Counted from the first letter of the stretch, positions 53,529-62,540 are shown. The stretch is DNA of 64,000 bases from Hymenobacter sp. BT730 (GCF_030542105.1 NZ_JAUOFB010000001.1:1178001-1242000), one strand, 5' to 3'. Notes: generated by a model from the sequence alone, not told the origin. Made by a program: numbers and translations.

Positions 53529-55133
53529 TTAACGGTCTTCATCGTCGCGGCCGCGGTTGCGGCGCGGGGCAGAGCCATAGTCACTATCATCCTCATGCTG
53601 ACTGCGATACTGAGAGCGACGCTCTGAGCCGTAGTTGCGGCCCTGGCTGTAGCTATCATAGTCGCCGCGGGAAGGAGAGCCACCGCGCGTGTCGCGGTTT
53701 CCGGAGGAGTATTCATCATTGTAGGAGCCACCCCGGGAGCCGAAGCCTTCCCGCGAGCTGCCACCGAAATTGGAATTGCTGTAGCCGCTACGCGAGTCAA
53801 AATGGTCGCTGGGCCGGTCGGAATAGCCTTGGTAGTTGCGCTCGTTCCGGTCACGGTTGCCAGAATCATTCCGTTGCTGACCCTGCGAGCCCCACTCGTT
53901 CTGGCGGCCTCCGCTGCCCTGCATGGGCCGGTAATCCTCGTTCTGGTTACGGTACTGGTTGCCAAAGCTGCTACGGCCTTGGTCATATCCATGGTTCATG
54001 CCCTGGCTATGACGGTCCTGGTCGCTCATCCAGTTGCTACCCCGATTCATACTGCTGCTCATACCACTGTTCATGGAAGAACGACCATAGTCCTCGCTAT
54101 AGCCCCGGTCGCGGCCAATGCGGGAGCCATTATCGTTCTGGTAGCTATTGCTGCCACCCCAGCGCTGGTCATCATCCTGCATGCGGTTACCAAAGTTGTC
54201 CTGGCGGTAGTTACCCTGGCGGTTTTGGTCCTGCTGATAGCCGCGCTCCTGATAGCCGTAGCTGTCACGCTGGCCATAGCCACCCTGCATGTTGCCCTGG
54301 TTCATGTTACTCTGATTCATCTGGCCCTGGTTCATACCACCCTGGTGCATATTGCCCTGGTTGTAGTTTCCGCGCCCATCATAATCCTGGTAAGAACTGG
54401 AGTGCTGGCTGTAGCCACCCGCTGGCTGGTTGCTGCCATAGTAGCCGCCACGGTTGTCGCCGTAGTTACGGTCGTTTTCACGATACTGATTGCCATAGCC
54501 ACCTTGGGTACTACCATAACCGTGGCTGCCAAATTCGCCCCGACTGGCGCCGCTTTGCATGTTCTCGTTCCGGTCGCGGTCCTGATAGCTGCCTTCCATG
54601 CTGTTGCCAAAGTTGCCGCCGTAGTTGCTGCTATTCTGGTTGTCAGCCTGCTTGCCCATCATATCTTGCGAGCCTTTGGAGGAGCGGGAAGAAGAGGAAG
54701 AGCTTTTCTTAGCTGCTGTAGAGCCAGAAGTGCCACTGCGCGAAGAGGTAGCGGTACTGGCCGAGCCTGTAGGCTTACTGCTGCTGGTGCTACGCTTGGC
54801 ATCAGTAGCTTTGGCTGAAGAAGCGGACTTGGAAGCCTGGCCTCCGGTCTTGTTTTTATCGGTGCTGCCTGGGCTCGAGGCAGAAGTGCCCGAAGCCTGG
54901 CCTATGTTGCCTGACTGCATACTGCCACTACCTGCGCCCATGCTGCCGGAAGAAGATCCTGCACCAGACATAGAGCCCATAGAAGAGGAGCCAGGATTAG
55001 AGGGGTTATTGCCAGCAGAAGAGCCAGTCCCTATACCACTCATACCAGTGTTGCTACCAACACCCGAGGAGCCTTTTGCCGACGAGTCGGGCGAAGATGA
55101 ACTGCTATTCTGATTTTTTGGGTCGTTATTCAT
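53529..55133 (-). CDS. Prion-like/FUS-like low-complexity protein (Ser/Gly/Asn/Gln/Tyr/Arg-rich)
   Basis: 534 residues with no recognisable domain. Residues 1-90 are Ser/Gly/Asn/Met rich; 90-165 Ser/Thr/Ala/Lys rich; from about 165 to the end Tyr, Gly, Asn, Gln, Arg, Asp and Ser dominate, with GYG, SYQ, RGG and NRGG motifs and a MNQ-type repeat (QGNMHQGGMNQGQMNQ). There is no hydrophobic stretch or signal peptide, so it is likely cytosolic and disordered. The tail (RRNRGRDDEDR) is charged. The gene is divergent from cspA across 251 bp. Bacteria rarely encode such proteins at this length; a role in RNA-protein condensates is inference. Confidence 0.8.
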   Translation of the reverse strand: MNNDPKNQNSSSSSPDSSAKGSSGVGSNTGMSGIGTGSSAGNNPSNPGSSSMGSMSGAGSSSGSMGAGSGSMQSGNIGQASGTSASSPGSTDKNKTGGQASKSASSAKATDAKRSTSSSKPTGSASTATSSRSGTSGSTAAKKSSSSSSRSSKGSQDMMGKQADNQNSSNYGGNFGNSMEGSYQDRDRNENMQSGASRGEFGSHGYGSTQGGYGNQYRENDRNYGDNRGGYYGSNQPAGGYSQHSSSYQDYDGRGNYNQGNMHQGGMNQGQMNQSNMNQGNMQGGYGQRDSYGYQERGYQQDQNRQGNYRQDNFGNRMQDDDQRWGGSNSYQNDNGSRIGRDRGYSEDYGRSSMNSGMSSSMNRGSNWMSDQDRHSQGMNHGYDQGRSSFGNQYRNQNEDYRPMQGSGGRQNEWGSQGQQRNDSGNRDRNERNYQGYSDRPSDHFDSRSGYSNSNFGGSSREGFGSRGGSYNDEYSSGNRDTRGGSPSRGDYDSYSQGRNYGSERRSQYRSQHEDDSDYGSAPRRNRGRDDEDR

Positions 55134-55321
55134 AATTCTAACTTTTAGGGTGGGAAAAAGAAATTATAATACTATATCTATACGCTCTGCATAAGCCCTT
55201 GTTTAGGTATGCCACTGTAAAAACTGTATAACTTCTTGGGATAAAAGCTTGACTATATAGGAGTTTGTGGATAATATTGCTTTCAACAAGCACGCTAGGA
55301 ACTGTATAATTCTCGCTAGAC

Positions 55322-55353
55322 TTGAACTTAACTCATAATAAACAGTAGCTTTA
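55322..55353 (+). promoter_or_regulatory. Promoter of the cold-shock gene
   Basis: TTG (55322-55324), 21-bp spacer, TAGCTTTA (55346-55353), close to the Bacteroidota consensus. The -7 box lies 31 bp upstream of the ATG. The 251-bp gap on its left is AT-rich. Confidence 0.45.
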
Positions 55354-55384
55354 CCGCCTAATTTACCTCACAACCAACGCCATT

Positions 55385-55576
55385 ATGAAAACGGGCAAAG
55401 TGAAATTCTTTAATGAGTCCAAAGGGTTTGGATTCATCATTCAGGATGAGAACTCGCAGGAAATCTTTGTTCACCAGACCGGTCTGGTGCACGAAATCCG
55501 GGAAAACGACCGGGTTACCTTTGATGTCATTGATGGCAAGAAGGGCTTGAATGCCGTGAAAGTGGAGCGCATCTAG
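55385..55576 (+). CDS. Cold-shock domain protein (CspA family)
   Basis: 63 residues, one OB-fold cold-shock domain. RNP1 KGFGFI (13-18) and RNP2 IFVHQT (27-32) are intact, giving RNA/ssDNA binding. Such proteins act as RNA chaperones in cold or stationary phase. Divergent from the low-complexity protein gene, with its own strong terminator. Confidence 0.95.
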   Translation: MKTGKVKFFNESKGFGFIIQDENSQEIFVHQTGLVHEIRENDRVTFDVIDGKKGLNAVKVERI

Positions 55577-55604
55577 CTTCCAGGATCTGATACGCCTATT
55601 GCCT

Positions 55605-55642
55605 AATCCCGCTTCCTGTCATTCAGGAAGCGGGATTTTTTA
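55605..55642 (+). terminator. Terminator of the cold-shock gene
   Basis: 14-bp stem (55605-55618 with 55624-55637), 5-nt loop, T-run to 55642. Confidence 0.9.
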
Positions 55643-55657
55643 TCCCTATCCAGACGC

Positions 55658-55694
55658 AAAAAGCCCCTCTCCAACTAAAAGGAGAGGGGCTTTT
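55658..55694 (-). terminator. Terminator of the gldH operon
   Basis: Stem of 13-14 bp (55659-55672 with 55681-55694), 8-nt loop, T-run on the minus strand; 34 bp past the gldH stop. Confidence 0.8.
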
Positions 55695-55728
55695 AAAACA
55701 GCCAAGCCAGGCTGGAGAAAAAGGCAGG

Positions 55729-56232
55729 CTATTCTGCGGTAGTATGCTTTGCTACCCGCACGCCAACGGACATAATACCCGGCAGCGCATCCTGGCGCAT
55801 GTACTGCTCCAGTGTAATCTTATAAAGTCCAGCCTGGTGGAAACGCTGGGCTGGTAAGGCCAGAAACTGATGATCAAAAATATCCCCGGCACCTTTTCCG
55901 CGCGGCTCACCGGTTTTAGGATCCATCAGCAGCGCCTGGTGCAGTAGGGTAGATAGCACCTGACCATTGGGGGCGGTAAGCGTGTGCTTCATATACAGAT
56001 TATAGTACCCGTAGGAAGAAGCATTGCGCACATTGAAATACACATCATACCGCTGCGTGGTATCCGTGATGGTAAACTCAAACGTGGGCTTTTCCTGTAC
56101 TACCCACACATAAGGCTGGCCGGCAGTATCCTTTAGGTCAATGTTCTTTTCAAATACCTGATTGGGGTCACAGGCAGCAAGGCCCAATAACAGAAACAGG
56201 CTGATCGGCAGCGCAGAGAGTTTTAGCTTCAT
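55729..56232 (-). CDS. gldH: Gliding motility lipoprotein GldH
   Basis: 167 residues. Lipobox GLAACD (Cys21), then QVFEKNIDL and the RYDVYFNVRNASSYGYYNLY pattern of GldH. GldH is part of the gliding/type IX secretion machinery of Bacteroidota and was required for motility in Flavobacterium johnsoniae. It overlaps ricT by 4 bp, so the pair is one operon. The T9SS-exported protease at 59898 fits a working T9SS. Confidence 0.88.
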   Translation of the reverse strand: MKLKLSALPISLFLLLGLAACDPNQVFEKNIDLKDTAGQPYVWVVQEKPTFEFTITDTTQRYDVYFNVRNASSYGYYNLYMKHTLTAPNGQVLSTLLHQALLMDPKTGEPRGKGAGDIFDHQFLALPAQRFHQAGLYKITLEQYMRQDALPGIMSVGVRVAKHTTAE

Positions 56233-57677
56233 ACAGCAGGTGGAGTGGTAGCGTCCTGACCGCCGCCATTGCGGCGACCCCCACCACGGCGGCCATTACG
56301 GCCCTGACGTTCGGAGCGGTTTTCGGTGCCATTGCCGGCAGAAGGCGTTCCGCCTTCGGGTCGGGGCGGGCGGGTTTCCCCCGCCTCGCCTGTGGGGCGT
56401 GGGGGGCGGTGCCGCCGGTTAGCCGGCTTAGCCGCCGCTCCCCGGGGCCGTCCATCGGCCCGGGCAGAAGGGGCCGCCGGGGCATTAGGTGCTTCCGGCG
56501 CCTGCTCCCGGCGCGGGGTGCTGACCGGAGCTTCGGCAGAGGCTTCGGGTCTTTTCTTTTTCCGCTTGGCGCGTTTGTTGGCCTTTATCTTATCGTCGAG
56601 GCGGTCGAGGCTGCCTTCCACAATGGCCGACACTTCAGGCTGGCGCTCCTCTTCCGTTACCGGGGGCAACAGTGACTCCGGCTTTTCACCGCGCTTGTTC
56701 ATTTCCTGAATTTCGCGCACCCGCTCAGTAGGCAGCATCACCCAGTTATTGTCGCCCCGGAATGCAAACCACATCTTCTTTTTAAAGATGTCGGTCTTCT
56801 GCAGAAAGGCGTCACCTTTTTCCGTTTGCAGAGCCCGCTGCACCTGCGGAATATCTTTCAGGGCCTGCAGATAGGTATCGAGCTCATAGTTCAGGCAGCA
56901 CTTCAGGCGCCCGCACTGTCCGGAAAGCTTGGCCGGATTCAGGCTCAGGTTCTGGTAGCGGGCCGCAGTGGTGCTGACGCTCTTAAACTCCGTGAGCCAG
57001 GTAGAGCAGCACAATTCGCGGCCGCAGGAGCCAATACCGCCCAGGCGGCCAGCCTCATGACGCAGCGAAATCTGGCGCATCTCTACCCGCACCCGAAACT
57101 CCTCGGCCAGGCGCTTAATCAGGTCCCGGAAATCAACCCGGTCCTCGGCAGAATAGAAAAAGGTAGCGCGCGAGCGGTCAGCCTGATATTCTACATCAGA
57201 AAGCTTCATTTTCAGGCGCAGCTCATCTACTACTGAGCGCGCCCGGAACATGGTGCCGGTTTCCAGGTCGCGCACGGCTTCCCAGCGCTCCACATCCTGA
57301 GGCGAAGCCACACGGAGAATAGGGCGGATGTCCTTGGAGTCGAGCGGGACTTTCTTTTTGCGCATCTGTAGACGCACCAATTCGCCTTTCAGCGAGACAT
57401 GACCCAGGTGCCAGCCATTGCCGGCGGCTTCCACCACCACGGCGTCGCCGGTAACCAGGGGCAAATGCTGCGCATTGCGGAAAAACTCTTTGCGGCCACC
57501 CTTAAAGCGGATTTCCACAATATCGAAACCCTTAAAGTCAACTGGCAGGTCTAGGTCCTGCAGCCAGTCGAATACGTTGAGGCGGTTACACCCGCCCGAG
57601 CTGCAACTCCCTTTGGAGCCACAGCCGGCGGCAGTGGTAGAGCAACCTCCACCAGAAGAACATGAGGAACAAGCCAC
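56229..57677 (-). CDS. ricT: PSP1-domain protein, RicT/YaaT-like
   Basis: 482 residues. A Cys-rich N-terminus (CSSCSSGGGCS, CGSKGSCSSGGC, residues 3-30) precedes the PSP1 domain (about 45-290). Conserved cysteine motifs CGRELCCSTW and CGRLKCCLNYE are the Ric-type Fe-S ligands. The last ~120 residues are a Pro/Ala/Arg-rich, probably disordered tail (EAPNAPAAPSARADGRP), an addition absent from shorter YaaT proteins. RicT works with partners in RNA processing in Bacillus; the role here is inferred. Confidence 0.88.
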   Translation of the reverse strand: MACSSCSSGGGCSTTAAGCGSKGSCSSGGCNRLNVFDWLQDLDLPVDFKGFDIVEIRFKGGRKEFFRNAQHLPLVTGDAVVVEAAGNGWHLGHVSLKGELVRLQMRKKKVPLDSKDIRPILRVASPQDVERWEAVRDLETGTMFRARSVVDELRLKMKLSDVEYQADRSRATFFYSAEDRVDFRDLIKRLAEEFRVRVEMRQISLRHEAGRLGGIGSCGRELCCSTWLTEFKSVSTTAARYQNLSLNPAKLSGQCGRLKCCLNYELDTYLQALKDIPQVQRALQTEKGDAFLQKTDIFKKKMWFAFRGDNNWVMLPTERVREIQEMNKRGEKPESLLPPVTEEERQPEVSAIVEGSLDRLDDKIKANKRAKRKKKRPEASAEAPVSTPRREQAPEAPNAPAAPSARADGRPRGAAAKPANRRHRPPRPTGEAGETRPPRPEGGTPSAGNGTENRSERQGRNGRRGGGRRNGGGQDATTPPAV

Positions 57678-57731
57678 GGCTTGAGACTATATATAGTGAG
57701 GCGGCCCGAAGCCGCACGAAATCGGTTTCAA

Positions 57732-57739
57732 CAAAGATA
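57732..57739 (-). promoter_or_regulatory. Candidate -7 promoter box for ricT-gldH
   Basis: Minus strand TATCTTTG, exact TAnnTTTG, 54 bp upstream of the ricT ATG. The rest of the 312-bp gap to the next gene (57678-57989) is AT-rich and empty apart from this. Confidence 0.45.
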
Positions 57740-57989
57740 AGCATTTCAGGAGGGCAGTGCGCCTCCTGAAATCATCCAGCTAAATGGGTTGCCACAGTAT
57801 TCTTAGTTCTTCATCATCCTACAGTTAAAAGGGAAATAGGACGAGTGCAGAAATGGCAAAATGGCAATGTTTTGAATAGGATTTTGTCATTTTCGTAAAA
57901 ATGGACCTATTTAATTTTGTTGTACTATACCGAATGCCTACATTTTGACACTCTTTCACATTTTTCCACCATCACCCCATTTTATTTTA

Positions 57990-58793
57990 ATGAAAGTTTC
58001 TTTCCTCTCCACTAAACTGGGCGCTCTGGCGCTGGCCGCAACTGTCTTTGCTTCGTGCTCCGAGAAAACCGAAGTAGCTAAAGACCGTGTATCCCCAGAA
58101 GCCGTAGCCAAGATTCAGGCTCTGGGTTTCAGCACGCAGAATATTTCGCGTGATGGTGATGCTTATATTGTAGAAGGTGATATCCGCCTGACCGACCGTG
58201 ACCTGGCTGGTGCTAACAGCAACGGCAAACTGCTGCGTGTAGGTGAAGCTGAGCAGTATCGTACCACCAACTTAGTGGCTGCTCCTCGTGCCATCACCCT
58301 TTCCCTGTCGAGCAAAATGCCGGCTTCGTATGCTGCCGTTCTGGACGAAGTAGCAGCTCGCTACAACGCCCAAGGCCTGAGCCTGACATTCTCACGTGTC
58401 GCTTCGGGTGGTAACATTGTTCTGACGACTGCTAGCGGTAGCTACCTGGCTTCGGCTGGCTTCCCCACCGGCGGTAATCCTTACAACCAGGTGAATGTAA
58501 ACACCCGCGCTATCGGCACGGTGTCCACCACTGCCCAGATCAACTACGCGGCTACCATCATTGCCCACGAAGTGGGTCATTGCATCGGTTTCCGCCACAC
58601 CGACTATATGGATCGGAGCTACAGCTGTGGTGGTTCGGTATCCAACGAAGGTGCCAGCACGGTGGGTGCTATCCTGATTCCCGGTACGCCTTCAACTCAG
58701 GATCCAAACTCTTGGATGCTGGCCTGCATTGGCAGCGGTCAGAACCGTTACTTCAATGCGAACGACGTAACCGCTCTTAACTACCTCTACTAA
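57990..58793 (+). CDS. M57/HEIGH-type metzincin-like metalloprotease lipoprotein (copy 1)
   Basis: 267 residues. Lipobox FASC (Cys23) and SEKTEVAK after it. The metalloprotease core has HEVGHCIGFRH (193-203), an HExxHxxGxxH zinc-binding motif, followed by a Met-containing NSWMLACIG. It matches the dual-action HEIGH peptidase family (PF12388/M57). It is probably a surface lipoprotein. Start ATG 57990 (MKVSFLS); 15 upstream codons are unsupported. Tandem paralogue of 59029-59832. Confidence 0.88.
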   Translation: MKVSFLSTKLGALALAATVFASCSEKTEVAKDRVSPEAVAKIQALGFSTQNISRDGDAYIVEGDIRLTDRDLAGANSNGKLLRVGEAEQYRTTNLVAAPRAITLSLSSKMPASYAAVLDEVAARYNAQGLSLTFSRVASGGNIVLTTASGSYLASAGFPTGGNPYNQVNVNTRAIGTVSTTAQINYAATIIAHEVGHCIGFRHTDYMDRSYSCGGSVSNEGASTVGAILIPGTPSTQDPNSWMLACIGSGQNRYFNANDVTALNYLY

Positions 58794-58830
58794 GCCGCAT
58801 CCCGGCTTTAGTAACGGGAACAAATAAAGA

Positions 58831-58861
58831 ATACCCTGGCCTTAGGTCAGGGTATTTTTTT
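58831..58861 (+). terminator. Terminator of protease copy 1
   Basis: 8-bp stem (58831-58838 with 58848-58855), 9-nt loop, T-run to 58861. Confidence 0.75.
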
Positions 58862-59028
58862 GTGCCTTTTATTCGGTTAGAATCCTGCCTGAATAATTTG
58901 AATTGCACAGAAGTAATTACATTGCACTTTATTATAATAATGCAAATTTATTTTGTTTTAATATCATATAATGGTAAATAGTTGATACGAATTTAATGTT
59001 TCAACCACCCCAACTCATTTCTGTGTTT

Positions 59029-59832
59029 ATGAAGACATCTGCTTTTACCTCCGCTCTTGGTTCGCTGGCCCTCTCAGCAATACTGCTCACATCGTGCTCT
59101 GAGAAGACCGAAGTAGCCAAAGATCAGGTTTCACCAGAGGCTATTGCTAAAATCCAAGCCTTAGGCTTCAGCACCCATAACGTGCAACGTGACGGTGATG
59201 CTTATATAATAGAGGGTGACATTCGTTTGACCGACCGTGACCTGGCTGGTACTTACAGCAATGGCAAGCTGCTGCGTGTAGGCCAAGCCGAGCAGTATCG
59301 TACTACCAATCTGGTAGCCGCTCCACGTAACATCACCATTTCGCTGTCGAGCAAAATGCCGGCTTCGTATGTCGCCGTAATCAACGAAGTAGTGAGCCGC
59401 TACAACGCACAGAACCTAAGCCTGACTTTCTCGCGTGTGGCTTCCGGTGGTAACATTGTTCTAAATACGGCTAGTGGCAGCTATTTAGCCTCAGCTGGTT
59501 TCCCCTCCGGTGGTGCTCCTTACAACTCAGTGAAAGTGAACACGCGTGCTATCGGCACAGTGTCCACCACTGCCCAGATCAACTACGCGGCTACTATCAT
59601 CGCCCACGAAGTGGGTCACTGCATCGGTTTCCGCCACACCGACTATATGGATCGGAGCTACAGCTGTAATGGAGCATACGCTAATGAAGGTGCCAGCACG
59701 GTAGGCGCTATCCACATTCAAGGTACGCCTACTACAGCCGATCCAAACTCTTGGATGCTGGCCTGCATTGGCAGCGGTCAGAATCGCTACTTCAATACCA
59801 ATGATAAAACAGCACTCAACTACCTCTACTAA
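59029..59832 (+). CDS. M57/HEIGH-type metzincin-like metalloprotease lipoprotein (copy 2)
   Basis: 267 residues, the same length as copy 1, and nearly the same sequence in many stretches (SEKTEVAKDQVSPEA, HEVGHCIGFRHTDY, DPNSWMLACIGSGQ). Lipobox TSC (Cys23), zinc motif at 193-203. Differences are concentrated in the leader and around residues 208-240. Separated from copy 1 by 235 bp with its own AT-rich upstream region. Tandem gene duplication. Confidence 0.88.
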   Translation: MKTSAFTSALGSLALSAILLTSCSEKTEVAKDQVSPEAIAKIQALGFSTHNVQRDGDAYIIEGDIRLTDRDLAGTYSNGKLLRVGQAEQYRTTNLVAAPRNITISLSSKMPASYVAVINEVVSRYNAQNLSLTFSRVASGGNIVLNTASGSYLASAGFPSGGAPYNSVKVNTRAIGTVSTTAQINYAATIIAHEVGHCIGFRHTDYMDRSYSCNGAYANEGASTVGAIHIQGTPTTADPNSWMLACIGSGQNRYFNTNDKTALNYLY

Positions 59833-59852
59833 GATCCGAAAACCTTAATAGG

Positions 59853-59900
59853 TAACAGCAAAGGCACTGCAGCTATTAAGCTGTAGTGCCTTTGCTGTTA
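59853..59900. terminator. Long hairpin between convergent protease genes
   Basis: 22-bp near-perfect stem (59853-59874 with 59879-59900, one G.T pair), 4-nt loop. No clear T-run, so terminator function is uncertain; it includes the S8 protease stop codon (59898-59900). Confidence 0.5.
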
Positions 59901-62540
59901 AAAAATAGATAGGTGGCGGTTCCAATGCCGGCCGTTATCGGTCTCTATCCGCAATATGTAATGCCCGGGCTTTAAGCCATGAGTGTTTAATTCATTGATG
60001 ACACCATCAGCTGTTATTTCCCGCTGTAGCTTACCAACACCGTCGTAAAGCCATAAATGAAGCGGGGCTGCGTCAGAGGCCGCTACCTTTAGAACTTGGC
60101 CCACCTGCACAGGATTCGGAAATACGGCCAGGTCTCCTTCCGCCAGCGAGTATACCCGTTCCGGCTGGCTGAAAAAGCTCTGACCTGAGGTAGTAATGAG
60201 GCGCACGCGGTACAAACTGCTACCCTGATTGGGAGAAGCATCGGTGAAGTGAAACTGCGTCTGGGTAACCGGGGAAAGAGTTTGGAGAGCTACATATTGG
60301 CCTGAGGCATCCTGGCGCTCCAGCGTAGCTGATACCAGCTGGTAGGTGCTGGCCAGTAATACGTCAAAATCAATTTGCTGTGGTGCTACCAGCTGGCTGG
60401 GAAGAAAAGAAATGAAGTAGCAGCTGCTGCCTTGCTGGTAGTTGAGGAGCTGGCTGTGCAAACCTGGTTTCCCTTGTACCAGGGGCGCAACTGCCAAGTA
60501 AGGGCCTGGGGCATCGGTATCGGAGAGCAGTAGCGTGGTATCCGATACTACGCGCCAGGGTTGTAAGTACGGGCCACGAAGCGTGTATAGCTGATAGTCG
60601 ATGACGCCCGGTTGTGCCGGCCAGGCCAGTAGCGCCTCCGGTGCGCAGTAGTACACGGTACGGGCCTTCACCTCGGGGCTGATGATAAACGGCTTGGTAG
60701 GCATGGTAAGGTTGCCGGCCTGTAGGCGCAGATAAATATGCGCTGCAGTATCTGGCGGGGCCCAGGCATAGCTGCGCTGCTGCAGATTGATGTTGGTAGC
60801 CACAGTATTCCAGGTAGTAGCCCCTTCGTAGCGGTATTGTAGGGTAGCAGGCGTAGCGCTGCCTAACCATTGCCAACGCACATAAGCAGGCTGGCCGGCT
60901 TCTACCTGACTGCCCTGCACAGGCCACGTCCACCTAAAGCTTGGTTCCAACTCATAGGCCAGGTGAAATTCCTGCGGACCATCAGGCACAGCATAGCCCC
61001 GGACCAGAACTTGATACTGCCCGGCGGGTGGTGCCGCCAGAGTAATCTGCTCCACATTATTCAAGTGGTCGGCCCCTCGGCGGGCAAGGACGTTAAGGGA
61101 GTCCAGACGAGGAGTGGTGCTCAGTACCCATGGCCGCCACTTCTTACCGGTGGCAGTTTCCACCAGTTCCAGATCCAGGTCGTTGAGTAGAGCCTGAGTG
61201 GCATTAGCAGCTGCGGCTGGGTCCAGCCAGGCAAGGGTGCATTTGAGCTGGGAGGTGCCGGCCGGCACATTCAGCGTGAAGGTGCTGCTGGTAGCTTGGC
61301 CAGCACTACCACTAAACAGAGATTTTGCTTGCACAGTCTGCACGGCCCCTAGAGCATCCAGTTGGCCGTAGCCGGTGCGAAAATCGGGCCCGACGGCATC
61401 CACATCATCCGAGGAGTTGATCAGAACTGCCTTGACCAGCGCAGAGGAAGGCAGCTGGCCGGCATATTGCTCGCGGTAGGCCTGTTGTACCAGCAAGGAT
61501 GCTCCTGATACCAAGGCTGCTGCATCGGAGGTGCCGCCGGCGCCATAGGCCACCAGCTCCGGCTTCAGGCGGCCATCGTAGGCGGGGCCGCGGGAGCTGC
61601 GGGGCGTTAGCTCACTGATGCCGTTAGTAGCGCCTACACTAAGCGTGTTTTTTGACTGCTTGAATTGCCCCGTCAGGTTAGCTACGCCAGCCAAACCGGC
61701 ATAAGGCCCATCAGTGGGTGTCTGGTCGCCGCTATTGCCGGAAGAAAAAACATGCAGTAAGGAGGGCAGTTCGCGCGCCTGCTCATCATAGGCCTTGGCC
61801 TCCAGTCCGTAGTAGCTTTCCACGCCCACGCCATAGGAGTGGTTTTGTACCGATACGTTATCGGCCCGCAGGCCGGCAAGTTCATCAGGGAGCAGGTTAG
61901 CAAAATCAGAAGATGAAAGCCGGGCAGCCCGCGCCGCACCACGCCCCTGAGGGCCGGTGTTACCGGCACCAGCCATCATGGTGGCCATTTCGGTAGCGTG
62001 CCGCGAGACAAAACGCCCTTCCAGTGAAAACGGGAGGGCCCGGCCGCGAAGGTCGAGGTCAGTAGTATCAAACGCCTCTTCCTTAATAGAAGCCGTTAGG
62101 CCTGCTCCCGTTAGCTCCGGAAACTGGTACCACACAGCCGACAGGGTATTGAGCGTAAGGTCGGAGGAGGGAATGAGACTTTCGGCACGGGCGCGGCGGT
62201 TGGGCACGTCCACGAACTCCACCCAGGGGCAATCAGCCAGCGTGGCCAGTTGGTCTGCTTTCAACCCGGATATTTGAAAAAGCCGGCCGCTGGTTCCCAA
62301 TGTTTTGAGTTGGGCCTGGGGCAGATGCTGCCGCAGCCACCCACGGAATTGCTGCCCCTCTCGTACGCTTACCCGCCAGCTCTCAAACTGGAGGATGTTT
62401 GCGCGTAAGCCCGGCGCCAGCTTTTGCGCCACTTGTTTTTGCTGTGGCTTTGCCGAGTTGCTCTGGCCCAAGCTCGTTCCATTCCATAGCAGCATCAATA
62501 GCCAAAATGATAGAGCGGAGCAGAGAGAGGATAGGCGCAT
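59898..62540 (-). CDS. Subtilisin-like (S8) serine protease with T9SS C-terminal sorting domain
   Basis: 880 residues. Signal peptide 1-25. S8 catalytic domain (about 140-420): His181 in SRHATEMATMMAG, Asn269 in SSGNSG, Ser338 in GGTSDAAALVSGAS. The usual catalytic Asp motif (xDTG) is replaced around SIKEEAFDTTDLD (151-163), so activity is uncertain. Then beta-sandwich/Fn3-like repeats, and a type A T9SS sorting domain at the end (AVFPNPVQVGQVLKV ... LKPGHYILRIE). Start ATG 62540 (MRLSSLC). Confidence 0.87.
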   Translation of the reverse strand: MRLSSLCSALSFWLLMLLWNGTSLGQSNSAKPQQKQVAQKLAPGLRANILQFESWRVSVREGQQFRGWLRQHLPQAQLKTLGTSGRLFQISGLKADQLATLADCPWVEFVDVPNRRARAESLIPSSDLTLNTLSAVWYQFPELTGAGLTASIKEEAFDTTDLDLRGRALPFSLEGRFVSRHATEMATMMAGAGNTGPQGRGAARAARLSSSDFANLLPDELAGLRADNVSVQNHSYGVGVESYYGLEAKAYDEQARELPSLLHVFSSGNSGDQTPTDGPYAGLAGVANLTGQFKQSKNTLSVGATNGISELTPRSSRGPAYDGRLKPELVAYGAGGTSDAAALVSGASLLVQQAYREQYAGQLPSSALVKAVLINSSDDVDAVGPDFRTGYGQLDALGAVQTVQAKSLFSGSAGQATSSTFTLNVPAGTSQLKCTLAWLDPAAAANATQALLNDLDLELVETATGKKWRPWVLSTTPRLDSLNVLARRGADHLNNVEQITLAAPPAGQYQVLVRGYAVPDGPQEFHLAYELEPSFRWTWPVQGSQVEAGQPAYVRWQWLGSATPATLQYRYEGATTWNTVATNINLQQRSYAWAPPDTAAHIYLRLQAGNLTMPTKPFIISPEVKARTVYYCAPEALLAWPAQPGVIDYQLYTLRGPYLQPWRVVSDTTLLLSDTDAPGPYLAVAPLVQGKPGLHSQLLNYQQGSSCYFISFLPSQLVAPQQIDFDVLLASTYQLVSATLERQDASGQYVALQTLSPVTQTQFHFTDASPNQGSSLYRVRLITTSGQSFFSQPERVYSLAEGDLAVFPNPVQVGQVLKVAASDAAPLHLWLYDGVGKLQREITADGVINELNTHGLKPGHYILRIETDNGRHWNRHLSIF

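Noticed and set aside
54250..54400. Short direct repeats (MNQGxM-type) that could be mistaken for a CRISPR array
   Set aside because: They are within an open reading frame, have irregular spacing and no unique spacers.
53802..54818. 338-codon frame on the plus strand, very rich in Val/Ala/Ile, opposite the low-complexity protein gene
   Set aside because: Its hydrophobic repeats are only the complement of the Asn/Gln/Tyr/Gly codons; it has no membrane-protein topology signals and overlaps a gene with a terminator on the other strand.
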